Shown one piece after another: positions 1-6,875 of a DNA stretch of 10,041 nt; positions within the stretch are counted from its first letter, which is position 1, and each line of letters opens with the position of its first letter. The DNA comes from Candidatus Omnitrophota bacterium (lineage in GTDB: Bacteria > Omnitrophota > Gorgyraeia > JABMRN01 > RBG-13-46-9): assembly GCA_016782495.1 (NCBI GenBank), contig JADHYL010000015.1:1-10041 (forward strand), read 5' to 3'. The translations under genes and the position numbers were made by a program. Below the pieces are notes generated by a model. The model was not told where the DNA came from and did not search any database. It worked only from the letters and a program-made list of their open reading frames with translations.

Positions 1-2
1 GA

Positions 3-371
3 ACCATAACCGCTAACGCAAGGGTAAGGATCGTAAGAGAGCATATCCCTGACGGTTGGATCGGCCTGGATATAGGACCGAGGACAATAAGAAAATACAT
101 CAACGCCTTAAGTGACGCGAAAACAATTCTGTGGAACGGCCCGCTGGGTTATTTTGAGTTTAAGCCCTTCAGAAAAGGCACCGCTCAGGTGGCAAAGTTT
201 ATATCGCGCCTTGACGCAACGACCGTAATAGGCGGCGGAGACACGGCCGCAGCCATAAATGCGTTAAATCTCACCAAGTATATGAGCCATATTTCCACCG
301 GAGGCGGCGCGTCTTTGGAATATCTCGAGGGGAAGACACTACCGGGAATAGCGGCGTTGCAGGATATATAA
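3..371 (+). CDS. pgk: Phosphoglycerate kinase, C-terminal part (5' end outside window)
   Basis: Glycolytic enzyme of the cytosol that exchanges phosphate between 1,3-bisphosphoglycerate and ADP. Only the last 122 codons are present; the frame is open from the first full codon at position 3 to TAA at 369-371. Visible family motifs of the nucleotide-binding C-terminal domain, in order: [25 protein letters not shown] (the WNGP segment), [10 protein letters not shown], and the terminal block [20 protein letters not shown], which contains the glycine-rich catalytic loop. The protein ends ALQDI, close to the normal end of the family, so nothing seems truncated downstream. It is followed after 111 bp by tpiA, the usual glycolytic neighbour. 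The N-terminal 3-phosphoglycerate-binding domain lies upstream of the window. Identification is secure. Confidence 0.97.
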   Translation, partial: TITANARVRIVREHIPDGWIGLDIGPRTIRKYINALSDAKTILWNGPLGYFEFKPFRKGTAQVAKFISRLDATTVIGGGDTAAAINALNLTKYMSHISTGGGASLEYLEGKTLPGIAALQDI

Positions 372-373
372 AC

Positions 374-465
374 TACGTAGGACGTAGGATGTGGGAGTGC
401 GGAGCGAAGCGAAGCCGAGCGAAGCCTCCCCGCAAGGGGATCCCCGAAGGGGACGTGGGACGTAA
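374..465. repeat. Heptamer tract plus GC-rich mini-hairpins between pgk and tpiA
   Basis: The pgk-tpiA gap starts with heptamers in exact 7-bp phase: TACGTAG (374), GACGTAG (381), GATGTGG (388), GAGTGCG (395), GAGCGAA (402), and ends with GACGTGG (452) and GACGTAA (459). Between them lies a purine-rich GCGAAGC-type stretch and two back-to-back small hairpins: TCCCC-GCAA-GGGGA (427-440, a GNRA-type tetraloop) and TCCCC-GAA-GGGGA (441-453). GGGAG at 393-397 could also pair with CTCCC at 426-430 to enclose the middle part. No T-tract follows, so this is not a standard terminator. It resembles two other heptamer tracts in the window. Confidence 0.6.
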
Positions 466-482
466 CGTTAAATACTAAAAAA

Positions 483-1256
483 ATGAGAAGACCGATAATA
501 GCCGGAAACTGGAAGATGAATAAAACCGTCGAAGAGTCCATAACTCTTTCGAACGGAATAAAAAGAGACCTTTTCAATGTCGAGAACGTAGAGATCGTTC
601 TTTGCCCGCCATTTACGTCTTTAACCGAGGTAAGAGACGTGATACTTGATACAAATATTACTTTGGGCGCGCAGAATATGCACTGGGAGAAAAAAGGCGC
701 TTTTACGGGCGAGATTTCGCCTGGAATGCTTAAGGCGGCCGGCTGCAAATACGTTATAATAGGCCATTCCGAAAGAAGGGCTTATTTCGGCGAAACAAAT
801 GAAACGGTGAATAAAAAGGTAAAATCGGCCCTCGCCGAAGGCCTTTTGCCGATAATGTGCGTCGGAGAAACGCTAAAGGAAAGAGAAAAAAATCTGACAT
901 TAAACGTAATTTCCGAACATGTCGAAAAAGGCCTTATGGGCGTGGATGAAAAAGAAGTTCTAAAAATAACGATAGCCTACGAACCCGTATGGGCGATAGG
1001 GACGGGTAAAACCGCGACGCCGGCCCAGGCCCAGGAGGTCCACCTCTTTATAAGAGAATTATTGGCAAAAAAATACGGCAGAGGAACTTCAGAAATTATA
1101 CGGATCCAATACGGGGGCAGCGTTACGCCCGAGAACATTGAGTCGCTTATAAAGGAAAAGGATATAGACGGAGCCCTCGTAGGTGGAGCTTCGTTGAAAG
1201 AAGAATCTTTCGTAGATATAGTAAAGAAAACTTCGAAAAGCATAAAGGAGAAATAA
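483..1256 (+). CDS. tpiA: Triosephosphate isomerase
   Basis: Cytosolic TIM-barrel enzyme interconverting dihydroxyacetone phosphate and glyceraldehyde 3-phosphate. All catalytic landmarks are visible: AGNWKMN with N9 and K11, the electrophilic histidine H95 in VIIGHSERR, the catalytic base E167 in AYEPVWAIGTGK (also the flexible loop 6), and the phosphate-binding loops YGGSV at 210-214 and GALVGGASL at 230-238. The length, 257 residues, is normal for the bacterial enzyme. The ATG at 483 puts the first beta strand (PIIAGNWKMN) directly after the start, as expected. No good Shine-Dalgarno sequence precedes it, only an A-rich run. The gene lies downstream of pgk and one base upstream of secG, so translation of secG is probably coupled to it. 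Confidence 0.98.
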   Translation: MRRPIIAGNWKMNKTVEESITLSNGIKRDLFNVENVEIVLCPPFTSLTEVRDVILDTNITLGAQNMHWEKKGAFTGEISPGMLKAAGCKYVIIGHSERRAYFGETNETVNKKVKSALAEGLLPIMCVGETLKEREKNLTLNVISEHVEKGLMGVDEKEVLKITIAYEPVWAIGTGKTATPAQAQEVHLFIRELLAKKYGRGTSEIIRIQYGGSVTPENIESLIKEKDIDGALVGGASLKEESFVDIVKKTSKSIKEK

Positions 1257-1257
1257 A

Positions 1258-1620
1258 ATGCTTTATGGTTTAGTTATTGCCGTTCACGCAGTAGTCTGCA
1301 TTATGTTGATCGCCGTGATACTTCTTCAGGCAGGACGCGGAGGGGGCTTGAGCGAAACCTTCGGCGGCGATTCATCACAAACGATTTTCGGGACAAAGGT
1401 TTCGACGTTTCTTACAAGGGCGACGGTAGTGGTCGCCAGCCTTTTTTTGGTTACGTCGCTTCTCCTGGGCATAATGACGTCAAGGAGGGGCAAGAGCTTG
1501 GTTGAGCTTCAGAAAAAAATGCTTCCGCTAAGTCCCGAGACAAATTTCGGCCCGAATGTTCCGGAAGAAACCGAAGGGGGCGCACCTCTTGCAGAACCGG
1601 AAGAATCGCCAAAAGAGTAA
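1258..1620 (+). CDS. secG: Preprotein translocase subunit SecG
   Basis: Small inner-membrane subunit of the SecYEG protein-export channel. The 120-residue protein has the family architecture: a first membrane segment at about residues 2-23, the hallmark cytoplasmic loop LLQAGRGGGLSETFGG (about 22-37), then a threonine/valine-rich second membrane segment at about 50-72. After residue 75 there is a polar, proline- and glutamate-rich tail of about 45 residues, which is common and variable in this family. The ATG lies one base after the tpiA stop and is preceded by a strong AAAGGAG ribosome site (1244-1250, spacing 7). The tpiA-secG order is widespread in bacteria. The last codons overlap the presumed start of the downstream binding-protein gene. 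A strong terminator follows 12 bases after the stop. Confidence 0.95.
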   Translation: MLYGLVIAVHAVVCIMLIAVILLQAGRGGGLSETFGGDSSQTIFGTKVSTFLTRATVVVASLFLVTSLLLGIMTSRRGKSLVELQKKMLPLSPETNFGPNVPEETEGGAPLAEPEESPKE

Positions 1621-3250
1621 AAGAATATTTTTAATACCGCTATTTATAACAATAGCGGTATTTTTTTCATTGACCATTTCCCTTCCGGGTCAGGAAAATT
1701 TTCCTGACCCGGAAGGGAAAACCGGCACACCCACCTACGGTGACGCTTTCGTCGTAGGCGAAATCGGCGACGCCCGCACATTAATCCCCATACTTGCCTC
1801 CGATAGCCCCTCTTCCTATATAGTGGACCTGGTATTTGACGGGCTCATAAAATATAACACAAGCGTGGAGCTGGTAGGGAACCTTGCCGAAAGCTGGGAC
1901 ATAGAAGAAGACAGCCTTGTTATAGTTTTCCATCTGAGAAAAAACGTAAAGTGGCACGACGGCTATCCGTTTAGAGCCAAAGATGTAAAGTTCACATATG
2001 AGTGTTTAATTGACCCAAAAGTCCCCACCCCTTATAGCGGGGACTTTAAGATGGTAAAAAGCGTAGAGGTGGCGGACGATTACACAGTAAAAATTATTTA
2101 CAAGGAACCTTTCGCTCCGGGCCTTACAAGCTGGGGCATGCCTATAATGCCCAAACACCTACTCGAAGGCGAAAATCTTCTTACGACAGAGTTCGCGCGT
2201 AACCCCATAGGGACGGGCCGGTATAAGTTCAAACGCTGGAAAACCGGCGAAAGGATAGACCTTGTTTCAAATCATGAATATTTCGAGCACCGCCCTTACA
2301 TCGACAGATATATATACAGGGTAATACCCGATTCGGCAACGATGTTTCTGGAACTCGAGACGCTCGGGATAGATTCGATGGGCCTTACGCCGCTTCAATT
2401 TACAAGACTTACCGAAACCCCGTTTTTTAAGAAACGTTTTCAAAAGTTTAAATATCCTTCATTCGGATACACTTACATGGCTTACAATCTTAAAGACGAT
2501 AAATTCAAAGATAAAAGAGTCCGCCAGGCGTTAAATTACGCCGTGGATAAAAAAGAGATAATAGACGGGGTACTCTTGGGGCAGGGAAAGGTTTCACATG
2601 GTCAGTTCGTTCCTGAATCGTGGGCTTTTAACAAAGACGTAAAACCGTACCCGTTTGACCCGAAGAAAGCAAAGAAAATTTTAGAAGAGTGCGGTTGGCG
2701 CGACAGGGATAATGACGGCTGGCTCGATAAAGACGGAAGGCGATTTGAATTCACGATTCTGACAAATCAGGGTAACGATAACCGGCGGATGACCGCCGAG
2801 ATAATACAGCGTCGCCTTAAGGATATAGGCATAAAGGTAAATATAAGGATTCTGGAATGGTCGGTGTTTTTAAACGAATTTGTCAATAAGAAGAAATTTG
2901 AGGCCATCATACTGGGCTGGGGCCTTGGAAGGGAGCCGGATTGTTACGATATATTCCACTCTTCAAAGACCAAAGAGGGGGAATTTAATTTCATAAGCTA
3001 TGCCAATCCCCGGATTGACCGGCTTCTCATCGAGGGAAGGCGCACATTTGACCTCGAGAAGAGAAAAGAAATTTATAATAAAATACATGAAATACTCTAC
3101 GATGACCAGCCTTACATGTTTTTGTACGTGCCGGATTCGCTGGTTGCCGTTCACAACAGGTTCCAGGGGATCAAGGTTTCGCCCATCGGTATAACGTATA
3201 ATTTTATCGACTGGTGGGTACCGCGCGACCGACAGAGGTACACGTATTGA
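1589..3250 (+). CDS. ABC transporter substrate-binding protein, peptide/nickel family (SBP_bac_5)
   Basis: Extracytoplasmic binding protein that captures a ligand, probably a peptide or similar solute, and hands it to the permeases encoded next. Counting from the ATG at 1556, the fold begins near residue 60 (YGDAFVVGEIGDARTLIPIL), followed by the family block LAESWDIEED...VKWHDG...FRAKDVKFTY at 110-148; the rest matches a full-length member of about 550 residues. The N terminus has a basic stretch (RKNRQKSKR) and a hydrophobic segment (IFLIPLFITIAVFFSLTI), a Sec signal peptide without a lipobox cysteine. The start is uncertain. ATG 1556 overlaps secG by 65 bases and lacks a Shine-Dalgarno; TTG 1589, used here, has GAAGGGGG eight bases upstream and leaves a 12-residue basic n-region. 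TTG 1670 would lose the signal peptide. The ligand cannot be read from sequence. Confidence 0.9.
   Translation: MQNRKNRQKSKRIFLIPLFITIAVFFSLTISLPGQENFPDPEGKTGTPTYGDAFVVGEIGDARTLIPILASDSPSSYIVDLVFDGLIKYNTSVELVGNLAESWDIEEDSLVIVFHLRKNVKWHDGYPFRAKDVKFTYECLIDPKVPTPYSGDFKMVKSVEVADDYTVKIIYKEPFAPGLTSWGMPIMPKHLLEGENLLTTEFARNPIGTGRYKFKRWKTGERIDLVSNHEYFEHRPYIDRYIYRVIPDSATMFLELETLGIDSMGLTPLQFTRLTETPFFKKRFQKFKYPSFGYTYMAYNLKDDKFKDKRVRQALNYAVDKKEIIDGVLLGQGKVSHGQFVPESWAFNKDVKPYPFDPKKAKKILEECGWRDRDNDGWLDKDGRRFEFTILTNQGNDNRRMTAEIIQRRLKDIGIKVNIRILEWSVFLNEFVNKKKFEAIILGWGLGREPDCYDIFHSSKTKEGEFNFISYANPRIDRLLIEGRRTFDLEKRKEIYNKIHEILYDDQPYMFLYVPDSLVAVHNRFQGIKVSPIGITYNFIDWWVPRDRQRYTY
1633..1667 (+). terminator. Intrinsic terminator after secG
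   Basis: A perfect 12-bp stem (AATACCGCTATT at 1633-1644 with AATAGCGGTATT at 1651-1662), a 6-base loop and a run of seven T from 1661 to 1667. This is a textbook Rho-independent terminator for the glycolysis-secG operon. It also falls inside the signal-peptide coding region of the downstream open frame. Confidence 0.88.
1677..1720. repeat. 44-bp perfect palindrome inside the binding-protein gene
   Basis: Positions 1677-1698 are the exact reverse complement of 1699-1720: 22 bp per arm with no spacer and AAAATTTT at the centre. The outer arm reads TTTCCCTTCCGGGTCAGG. Pairing stops at 1676/1721 (A opposite A). It begins 9 bases after the terminator T-tract and encodes about residues 41-55 of the binding protein (counted from ATG 1556), just at the junction of signal peptide and mature protein, a place that tolerates insertions. 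Confidence 0.9.
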
Positions 3251-3291
3251 ACCGTTTTCACGCGTGGGCTTCGGATGAGGAAAACGGTTCA
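3248..3291 (+). repeat. Palindromic element A (TGAACCGTTTTC arms)
   Basis: Perfect 12-bp arms, TGAACCGTTTTC (3248-3259) and GAAAACGGTTCA (3280-3291), around a 20-base loop that begins ACGCGTG next to the left arm and ends GATGAG. The TGA of the left arm is the stop codon of the binding-protein gene. Its reverse complement closely matches element E at 6974-7016. Confidence 0.85.
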
Positions 3292-3307
3292 CAAACGCAA
3301 CGCTTTA

Positions 3308-3349
3308 TGAACCAGGTTCAATTAGTGAACTACGCGTGAACCTGGTTCA
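3308..3349 (+). repeat. Palindromic element B (TGAACCAGGTTCA arms)
   Basis: Perfect 13-bp arms, TGAACCAGGTTCA (3308-3320) and TGAACCTGGTTCA (3337-3349), with the 16-base loop ATTAGTGAACTACGCG. Each arm is itself palindromic around its central base, so alternative foldings exist. ACGCGTG straddles the junction of loop and right arm, as in elements C, D and E. No T-tract follows. It ends 11 bases before the oppB start. Confidence 0.85.
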
Positions 3350-3360
3350 AACGAAAAAAT

Positions 3361-4335
3361 ATGGCTAACTACATAACAAAACGTTTGTTACAAATGATAC
3401 CGATACTAATCGGCATCACTATTATTTCTTTCGCGGTAATTCACCTGGCGCCGGGCAAGCCCACCGACCTTATGGTTCAGCTTAAACCTAATGTTGATCT
3501 TGAGGCGCGCGAAAAACTCAATCAAATTTACGGCCTTGATAAGCCTATATATGTCCAGTATTTTAACTGGATCAAAAAGCTTGCCAGGCTTGATTTCGGA
3601 AGAAGCTTCATTGATAACCGGCCTGTAATGGAAAAAATTTCGGAGAGACTTCCCGTAACAATTCTCATAAATGTTCTGGCGATGGCCATAATATTTTTAT
3701 TTTCGATCCCTATCGGCGTAAAAAGCGCCGTGAGGCGCGGTTCGGTTTTTGATAAGACTACGACAATTTTCGTATTCATGGGGTTTGCCGCTCCGAGCTT
3801 TTGGATCGGGCTACTTCTCATGTCTTTTTTCGGCGTGAGACTCGGAATCCTTCCGGTATCCGGGATAGCGTCCCTCGATTTTGAAAATTTCACTCTTATT
3901 CATAAAGTTTTAGATGTTATGAGGCACCTGGTGCTTCCCGTAAGCGTGATAAGCATAGGAGGCTTAGCCGGCATTTCAAGATACATGCGTCAGAGCATGC
4001 TCGGCGTGATATCCCAGGACTATGTGAGAACCGCCAGAGCCAAGGGGCTTCCCGAAAAAACCGTTATATATAAGCACGCGCTCGGAAACGCGCTTTTACC
4101 TATAATTACCATCCTTGGCCTCTCGGTCCCGTCTCTTATATCAGGGAGCGTTATCATTGAGACGATCTTCAGCATTCCGGGGATGGGCCGGCTCATGTTT
4201 GAATCTGTTTTTACAAGAGATTATAACGTTATAATGGCGGGTCTTGTGGTGAGCGCATTCCTTACTCTTTTCGGAAATTTGATCGCCGATATCGCCTACG
4301 CCTACGCTGACCCGCGGATAAGATATGGTAAGTAA
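3361..4335 (+). CDS. Peptide/nickel-type ABC transporter permease, DppB/OppB-like
   Basis: First of two inner-membrane permease subunits forming the translocation path of the importer. The 324-residue protein has the OppB/DppB pattern: an N-terminal membrane helix (about 9-29, RLLQMIPILIGITIISFAV), a periplasmic segment with GLDKPIYVQYFNWIKKLARLDFGRS (57-82), then membrane segments near 100-121, 134-157, 189-205, 247-270 and 289-313. The cytoplasmic EAA loop that docks on the ATPase is at 221-247 (YVRTARAKGL...HALGNALLP). It ends with the typical ADPRIRYGK. Length is normal. The ATG at 3361 has no clear Shine-Dalgarno and lies 110 bases after the binding-protein stop, a gap filled by palindromic elements A and B. 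Family assignment is firm; ligand specificity (peptide, nickel or other) cannot be decided. Confidence 0.96.
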   Translation: MANYITKRLLQMIPILIGITIISFAVIHLAPGKPTDLMVQLKPNVDLEAREKLNQIYGLDKPIYVQYFNWIKKLARLDFGRSFIDNRPVMEKISERLPVTILINVLAMAIIFLFSIPIGVKSAVRRGSVFDKTTTIFVFMGFAAPSFWIGLLLMSFFGVRLGILPVSGIASLDFENFTLIHKVLDVMRHLVLPVSVISIGGLAGISRYMRQSMLGVISQDYVRTARAKGLPEKTVIYKHALGNALLPIITILGLSVPSLISGSVIIETIFSIPGMGRLMFESVFTRDYNVIMAGLVVSAFLTLFGNLIADIAYAYADPRIRYGK

Positions 4336-4345
4336 TATAACGGGT

Positions 4346-4380
4346 CACATGACACATGACACAAGGTACGAGTTACATGA
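4346..4380 (+). repeat. Heptamer tract between oppB and oppC
   Basis: Five units in exact 7-bp phase: CACATGA (4346), CACATGA (4353), CACAAGG (4360), TACGAGT (4367), TACATGA (4374). The tract contains three ATG triplets, two of which are in frame with oppC, so it confuses start calling for that gene. Confidence 0.6.
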
Positions 4381-5198
4381 TGAAGCAAATATTTCGTAAT
4401 AATCAAGCAGTGTTTGGGGCAGGGATAATATTACTGCTTATCCTCGTTGCGGTTTTTGCGCCGAAAATAGCGAAATATGACCCGGCTTTTATAAATATAC
4501 AAAGCGCGCTTTTAGGGCCTTCTTTGGAACACCCCCTGGGCACAGACTCGCTCGGGAGGGATCTTTTCTCAAGGATGATTTACGCCTCGCGCATAGCGCT
4601 TCTTATAGGATTTATCGCAATGGGCCTGGCGCTAGGCGTAGGCGTGATTTTTGGTTCTTTGGCCGGATATTTCGGAGGAAAAACAGATTCAATAATAATG
4701 CGATTCGCCGACATAATGCTTTGTTTCCCGAGGTTTTTTCTCATACTTGCGGTTATAGCGGTAGTCGGCCCTAACATATTCAACGTAATGGTCATAATAG
4801 GCCTTACGGGGTGGATGGGCATGGCCCGTCTCATAAGGGCGGAGATTTTAAGCTTAAAAACGCGGGACTATGTTTCGGCCTCGCGAGCCCTTGGTGCGAG
4901 CCATTTTTTTATAATAACGAAGCACCTTATACCGAACGGGATAGGGCCGGTCCTGGTGAGTTTTGTTTTCGGCGTAGCGGGAGCCATACTTACGGAGGCA
5001 GCTTTAAGTTTTCTCGGGCTCGGCGTCCAGCCGCCGAACCCAAGCTGGGGCAATATCCTGATGGAGGGGAAAGCTGTTTTAGGCGTTGGCTGGTGGGTGA
5101 TTATTTTCCCGGGCCTTGCGATTTTGATAACAGTGCTCGCGTTTAACCTGCTGGGCGAGGGCCTGAGGGATGCGCTGAACCCGCGAGTCGAACGGTAA
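4377..5198 (+). CDS. Peptide/nickel-type ABC transporter permease, DppC/OppC-like
   Basis: Second inner-membrane permease subunit. Family hallmarks, counted from an alternative ATG at 4356: N-terminal membrane helix about 18-36, HPLGTDSLGRDLFSRMIYAS (59-78), EAA docking loop DYVSASRALGASHFFIITKH (171-190), LGVQPPNPSWGNIL (222-235) and the terminal FNLLGEGLRDALNPR (263-277). Length of 273-280 residues is slightly short of E. coli OppC but usual for DppC-like proteins. Start choice: ATG 4356 lies within a heptamer repeat tract and would add MTQGTSY, which looks like translated repeat; ATG 4377 (or the adjacent 4380) has AAGG ten bases upstream and leads directly into the KQIFRNNQAVFG start typical of this family. 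It follows oppB by 41 bp and shares that operon. Confidence 0.95.
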   Translation: MMKQIFRNNQAVFGAGIILLLILVAVFAPKIAKYDPAFINIQSALLGPSLEHPLGTDSLGRDLFSRMIYASRIALLIGFIAMGLALGVGVIFGSLAGYFGGKTDSIIMRFADIMLCFPRFFLILAVIAVVGPNIFNVMVIIGLTGWMGMARLIRAEILSLKTRDYVSASRALGASHFFIITKHLIPNGIGPVLVSFVFGVAGAILTEAALSFLGLGVQPPNPSWGNILMEGKAVLGVGWWVIIFPGLAILITVLAFNLLGEGLRDALNPRVER

Positions 5199-5213
5199 AA
5201 GGAGTTCATAACT

Positions 5214-5248
5214 TACGAAGGACGAAGGACGAAAGACGAAGGACGATT
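5214..5248 (+). repeat. Heptamer tract between oppC and oppDF
   Basis: Five units in exact 7-bp phase: TACGAAG (5214), GACGAAG (5221), GACGAAA (5228), GACGAAG (5235), GACGATT (5242). It separates a good Shine-Dalgarno-like AAAAGGAG (5197-5204), just after the oppC stop, from the oppDF start at 5259. The frame of oppDF is open through the whole tract back to the oppC stop. Confidence 0.75.
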
Positions 5249-5258
5249 AGAGGCTTTT

Positions 5259-6809
5259 ATGTTGCTAACTGTGAAAAACCTTAAAATACACTTCAGGCAC
5301 GACGGTGAAATTGTTGAAGCCGTTCGGGGCATAGATTTTGCGATAAACGAAAACGAGGTAGTGGGGCTGGTCGGAGAATCCGGAAGCGGAAAAACCGTAA
5401 GCGCCCTCTCGATAACGAAACTTCTTCCGAAGGGAGACTCTGTCGTTACGGGGGAGGTGATGTTCGGGGGTAAAAACCTCCTGGACGCAAACGAAGAAGA
5501 AATCCGCCGGGTGCGCGGTTCGAAAATCGCCATGATCTTCCAGGAGCCCTCCACTTCCTTAAATCCTGTTTTAAAGATCGGCGAACAAATTGATGAGGCG
5601 ATACTGGCGCATAGAAAAATTTCCAAAAAAAATGCCAGAAAAAACACCATAGAACTTCTCGGAAAAGTAAATTTAAACGATCCGGAAAGAATTTGCGCTT
5701 CTTACCCGCACCTCTTGTCAGGCGGGGAAAGGCAAAGGGCTATGATAGCCATGGCTATTTCTTTAGAGCCCGAGCTTTTAATCGCAGACGAACCCACCAC
5801 GGCCTTAGACGTAACGATCCAGTCCGAGATCTTGAAACTCCTCCTTGAGCTAAAGAAAGAATTAAGGATGTCCGTCATTTTCATAACGCACGATTTCGGC
5901 ATCATAAATAAAATTGCCGAAAGGGTTTTGGTCATGAAAAACGGAAAGATAATAGAAGAAGGTAAAAAAGAAGATATTCTTTCTTTTCCAAAAGCAGAAT
6001 ACACGAAGAAGCTCCTTCTGGCGGTACCGAAAATAACCATAAAGCCCGAAACGCGCGAAGAAAACCCCGCAAAAATGGGCAGGGTGCTTATCGAGGCCAA
6101 AAATCTGAATAAAGCATTTGCAATAGAAAAAGGCCTTTTAAGAAATACCGGAGAGAAAATTCGCGCCGTAGTAAACGTTAATTTGAAAATCGAAGAAGGT
6201 AAAACCGTTGGTCTTGTGGGCGAGTCAGGCTCCGGCAAGACAACGCTGGCGAGGCTTCTTTTGGGTCTCATTCAACCGGACAGCGGAAAAGTTACGATTC
6301 CCCGCCGGGTAGCGCAAATCGTTTTTCAGGATCCCTACAGTTCTCTGGATCCGCGCATGAGGATGCGCGACATTGTGCTGGAAGGCCCCACGATCCGCGG
6401 CGCGTCAAAGGCCGAAAAAGTCTCCATACTGAAAGACGTGCTTTCCAAAACGCAGTTGGATTATGAGGAGAGAATGAAATATCCGCACCAATTTTCCGGA
6501 GGCCAGAGGCAGAGAATCGCTATCGCCAGGGCCCTGGCCGTTAATCCGAAAATTCTCATACTTGACGAACCTGTTTCAAGCCTTGATGTCTTGATACAGT
6601 CGGATATACTGAAACTTTTGAAAGACCTTCAAAAAACACTATCTCTCACGTATGTTTTTATCTCGCACGATTTAAGAGTTGTCGAATATATGGCGGACGA
6701 GGTCGCCGTAATGTATAAAGGCGAGATCGTGGAACTTGCCTCCCGGGACCGGATATACACTTCGGCGCAACACCCGTATACAAGAAGACTCCTCTCGAGC
6801 GTGCTTTAG
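5259..6809 (+). CDS. ABC transporter ATP-binding protein with two fused ATPase domains (OppD-OppF type)
   Basis: Cytoplasmic ATPase that powers the peptide-type importer; one 516-residue polypeptide carries both nucleotide-binding domains. Domain 1 (about 1-255): Walker A GESGSGKT 39-46, Q-loop Q95, signature LSGGERQ 153-159, Walker B LLIADE 173-178, H-loop H211. Domain 2 (about 275-516): Walker A GESGSGKT 321-328, Q-loop Q357, signature FSGGQ 412-416, Walker B ILILDE 432-437, H-loop H470. All catalytic residues are intact in both. Layout resembles YejF/GsiA. The cysteine-containing C-terminal extension common in stand-alone OppD/OppF proteins is missing: domain 1 ends at KKLLLAVPK and domain 2 at HPYTRRLLSSVL. 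The ATG at 5259 is preceded by AGAGG with a 5-base spacing. No terminator is evident after the stop. Confidence 0.96.
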   Translation: MLLTVKNLKIHFRHDGEIVEAVRGIDFAINENEVVGLVGESGSGKTVSALSITKLLPKGDSVVTGEVMFGGKNLLDANEEEIRRVRGSKIAMIFQEPSTSLNPVLKIGEQIDEAILAHRKISKKNARKNTIELLGKVNLNDPERICASYPHLLSGGERQRAMIAMAISLEPELLIADEPTTALDVTIQSEILKLLLELKKELRMSVIFITHDFGIINKIAERVLVMKNGKIIEEGKKEDILSFPKAEYTKKLLLAVPKITIKPETREENPAKMGRVLIEAKNLNKAFAIEKGLLRNTGEKIRAVVNVNLKIEEGKTVGLVGESGSGKTTLARLLLGLIQPDSGKVTIPRRVAQIVFQDPYSSLDPRMRMRDIVLEGPTIRGASKAEKVSILKDVLSKTQLDYEERMKYPHQFSGGQRQRIAIARALAVNPKILILDEPVSSLDVLIQSDILKLLKDLQKTLSLTYVFISHDLRVVEYMADEVAVMYKGEIVELASRDRIYTSAQHPYTRRLLSSVL

Positions 6810-6839
6810 TAAGTTTTGTCCGCTAGAAATGTTTAATCC

Positions 6840-6868
6840 TTGAATGCGCAACCAATCCGTTATATAAT
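6840..6868 (+). promoter_or_regulatory. Sigma-70-like promoter upstream of the trehalose genes
   Basis: TTGAAT (6840-6845) and a perfect TATAAT (6863-6868) are separated by exactly 17 bp. Transcription would begin near 6875, at the first base of palindromic element C, giving a leader of about 165 bases that contains elements C, D and E before the otsA start at 7040. It is the best promoter match in the only sizeable intergenic gap ahead of this operon. Confidence 0.6.
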
Positions 6869-6875
6869 ACTTGTA

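Noticed and set aside
185..748. 187-residue open frame on the minus strand across pgk end and tpiA
   Set aside because: It lies antisense to two firmly identified glycolytic genes, has no recognisable domain and spans their intergenic repeat; it is a shadow frame.
1625..1760. Lipoprotein signal in the binding protein
   Set aside because: No cysteine occurs after the hydrophobic segment, so there is no lipobox; a plain Sec signal peptide fits better.
3308..3349. Element B considered as a terminator between the binding protein and oppB
   Set aside because: No T-tract follows the stem, and the downstream genes clearly belong to the same transporter.
4811..5146. 111-residue + strand open frame
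   Set aside because: It is out of frame within the permease EAA-loop and C-terminal coding region, which is clearly the real gene.
5702..6271. 189-residue minus-strand open frame
   Set aside because: Antisense to conserved ATPase motifs (signature and Walker B of domain 1, Walker A of domain 2); serine/phenylalanine-rich composition typical of a shadow.
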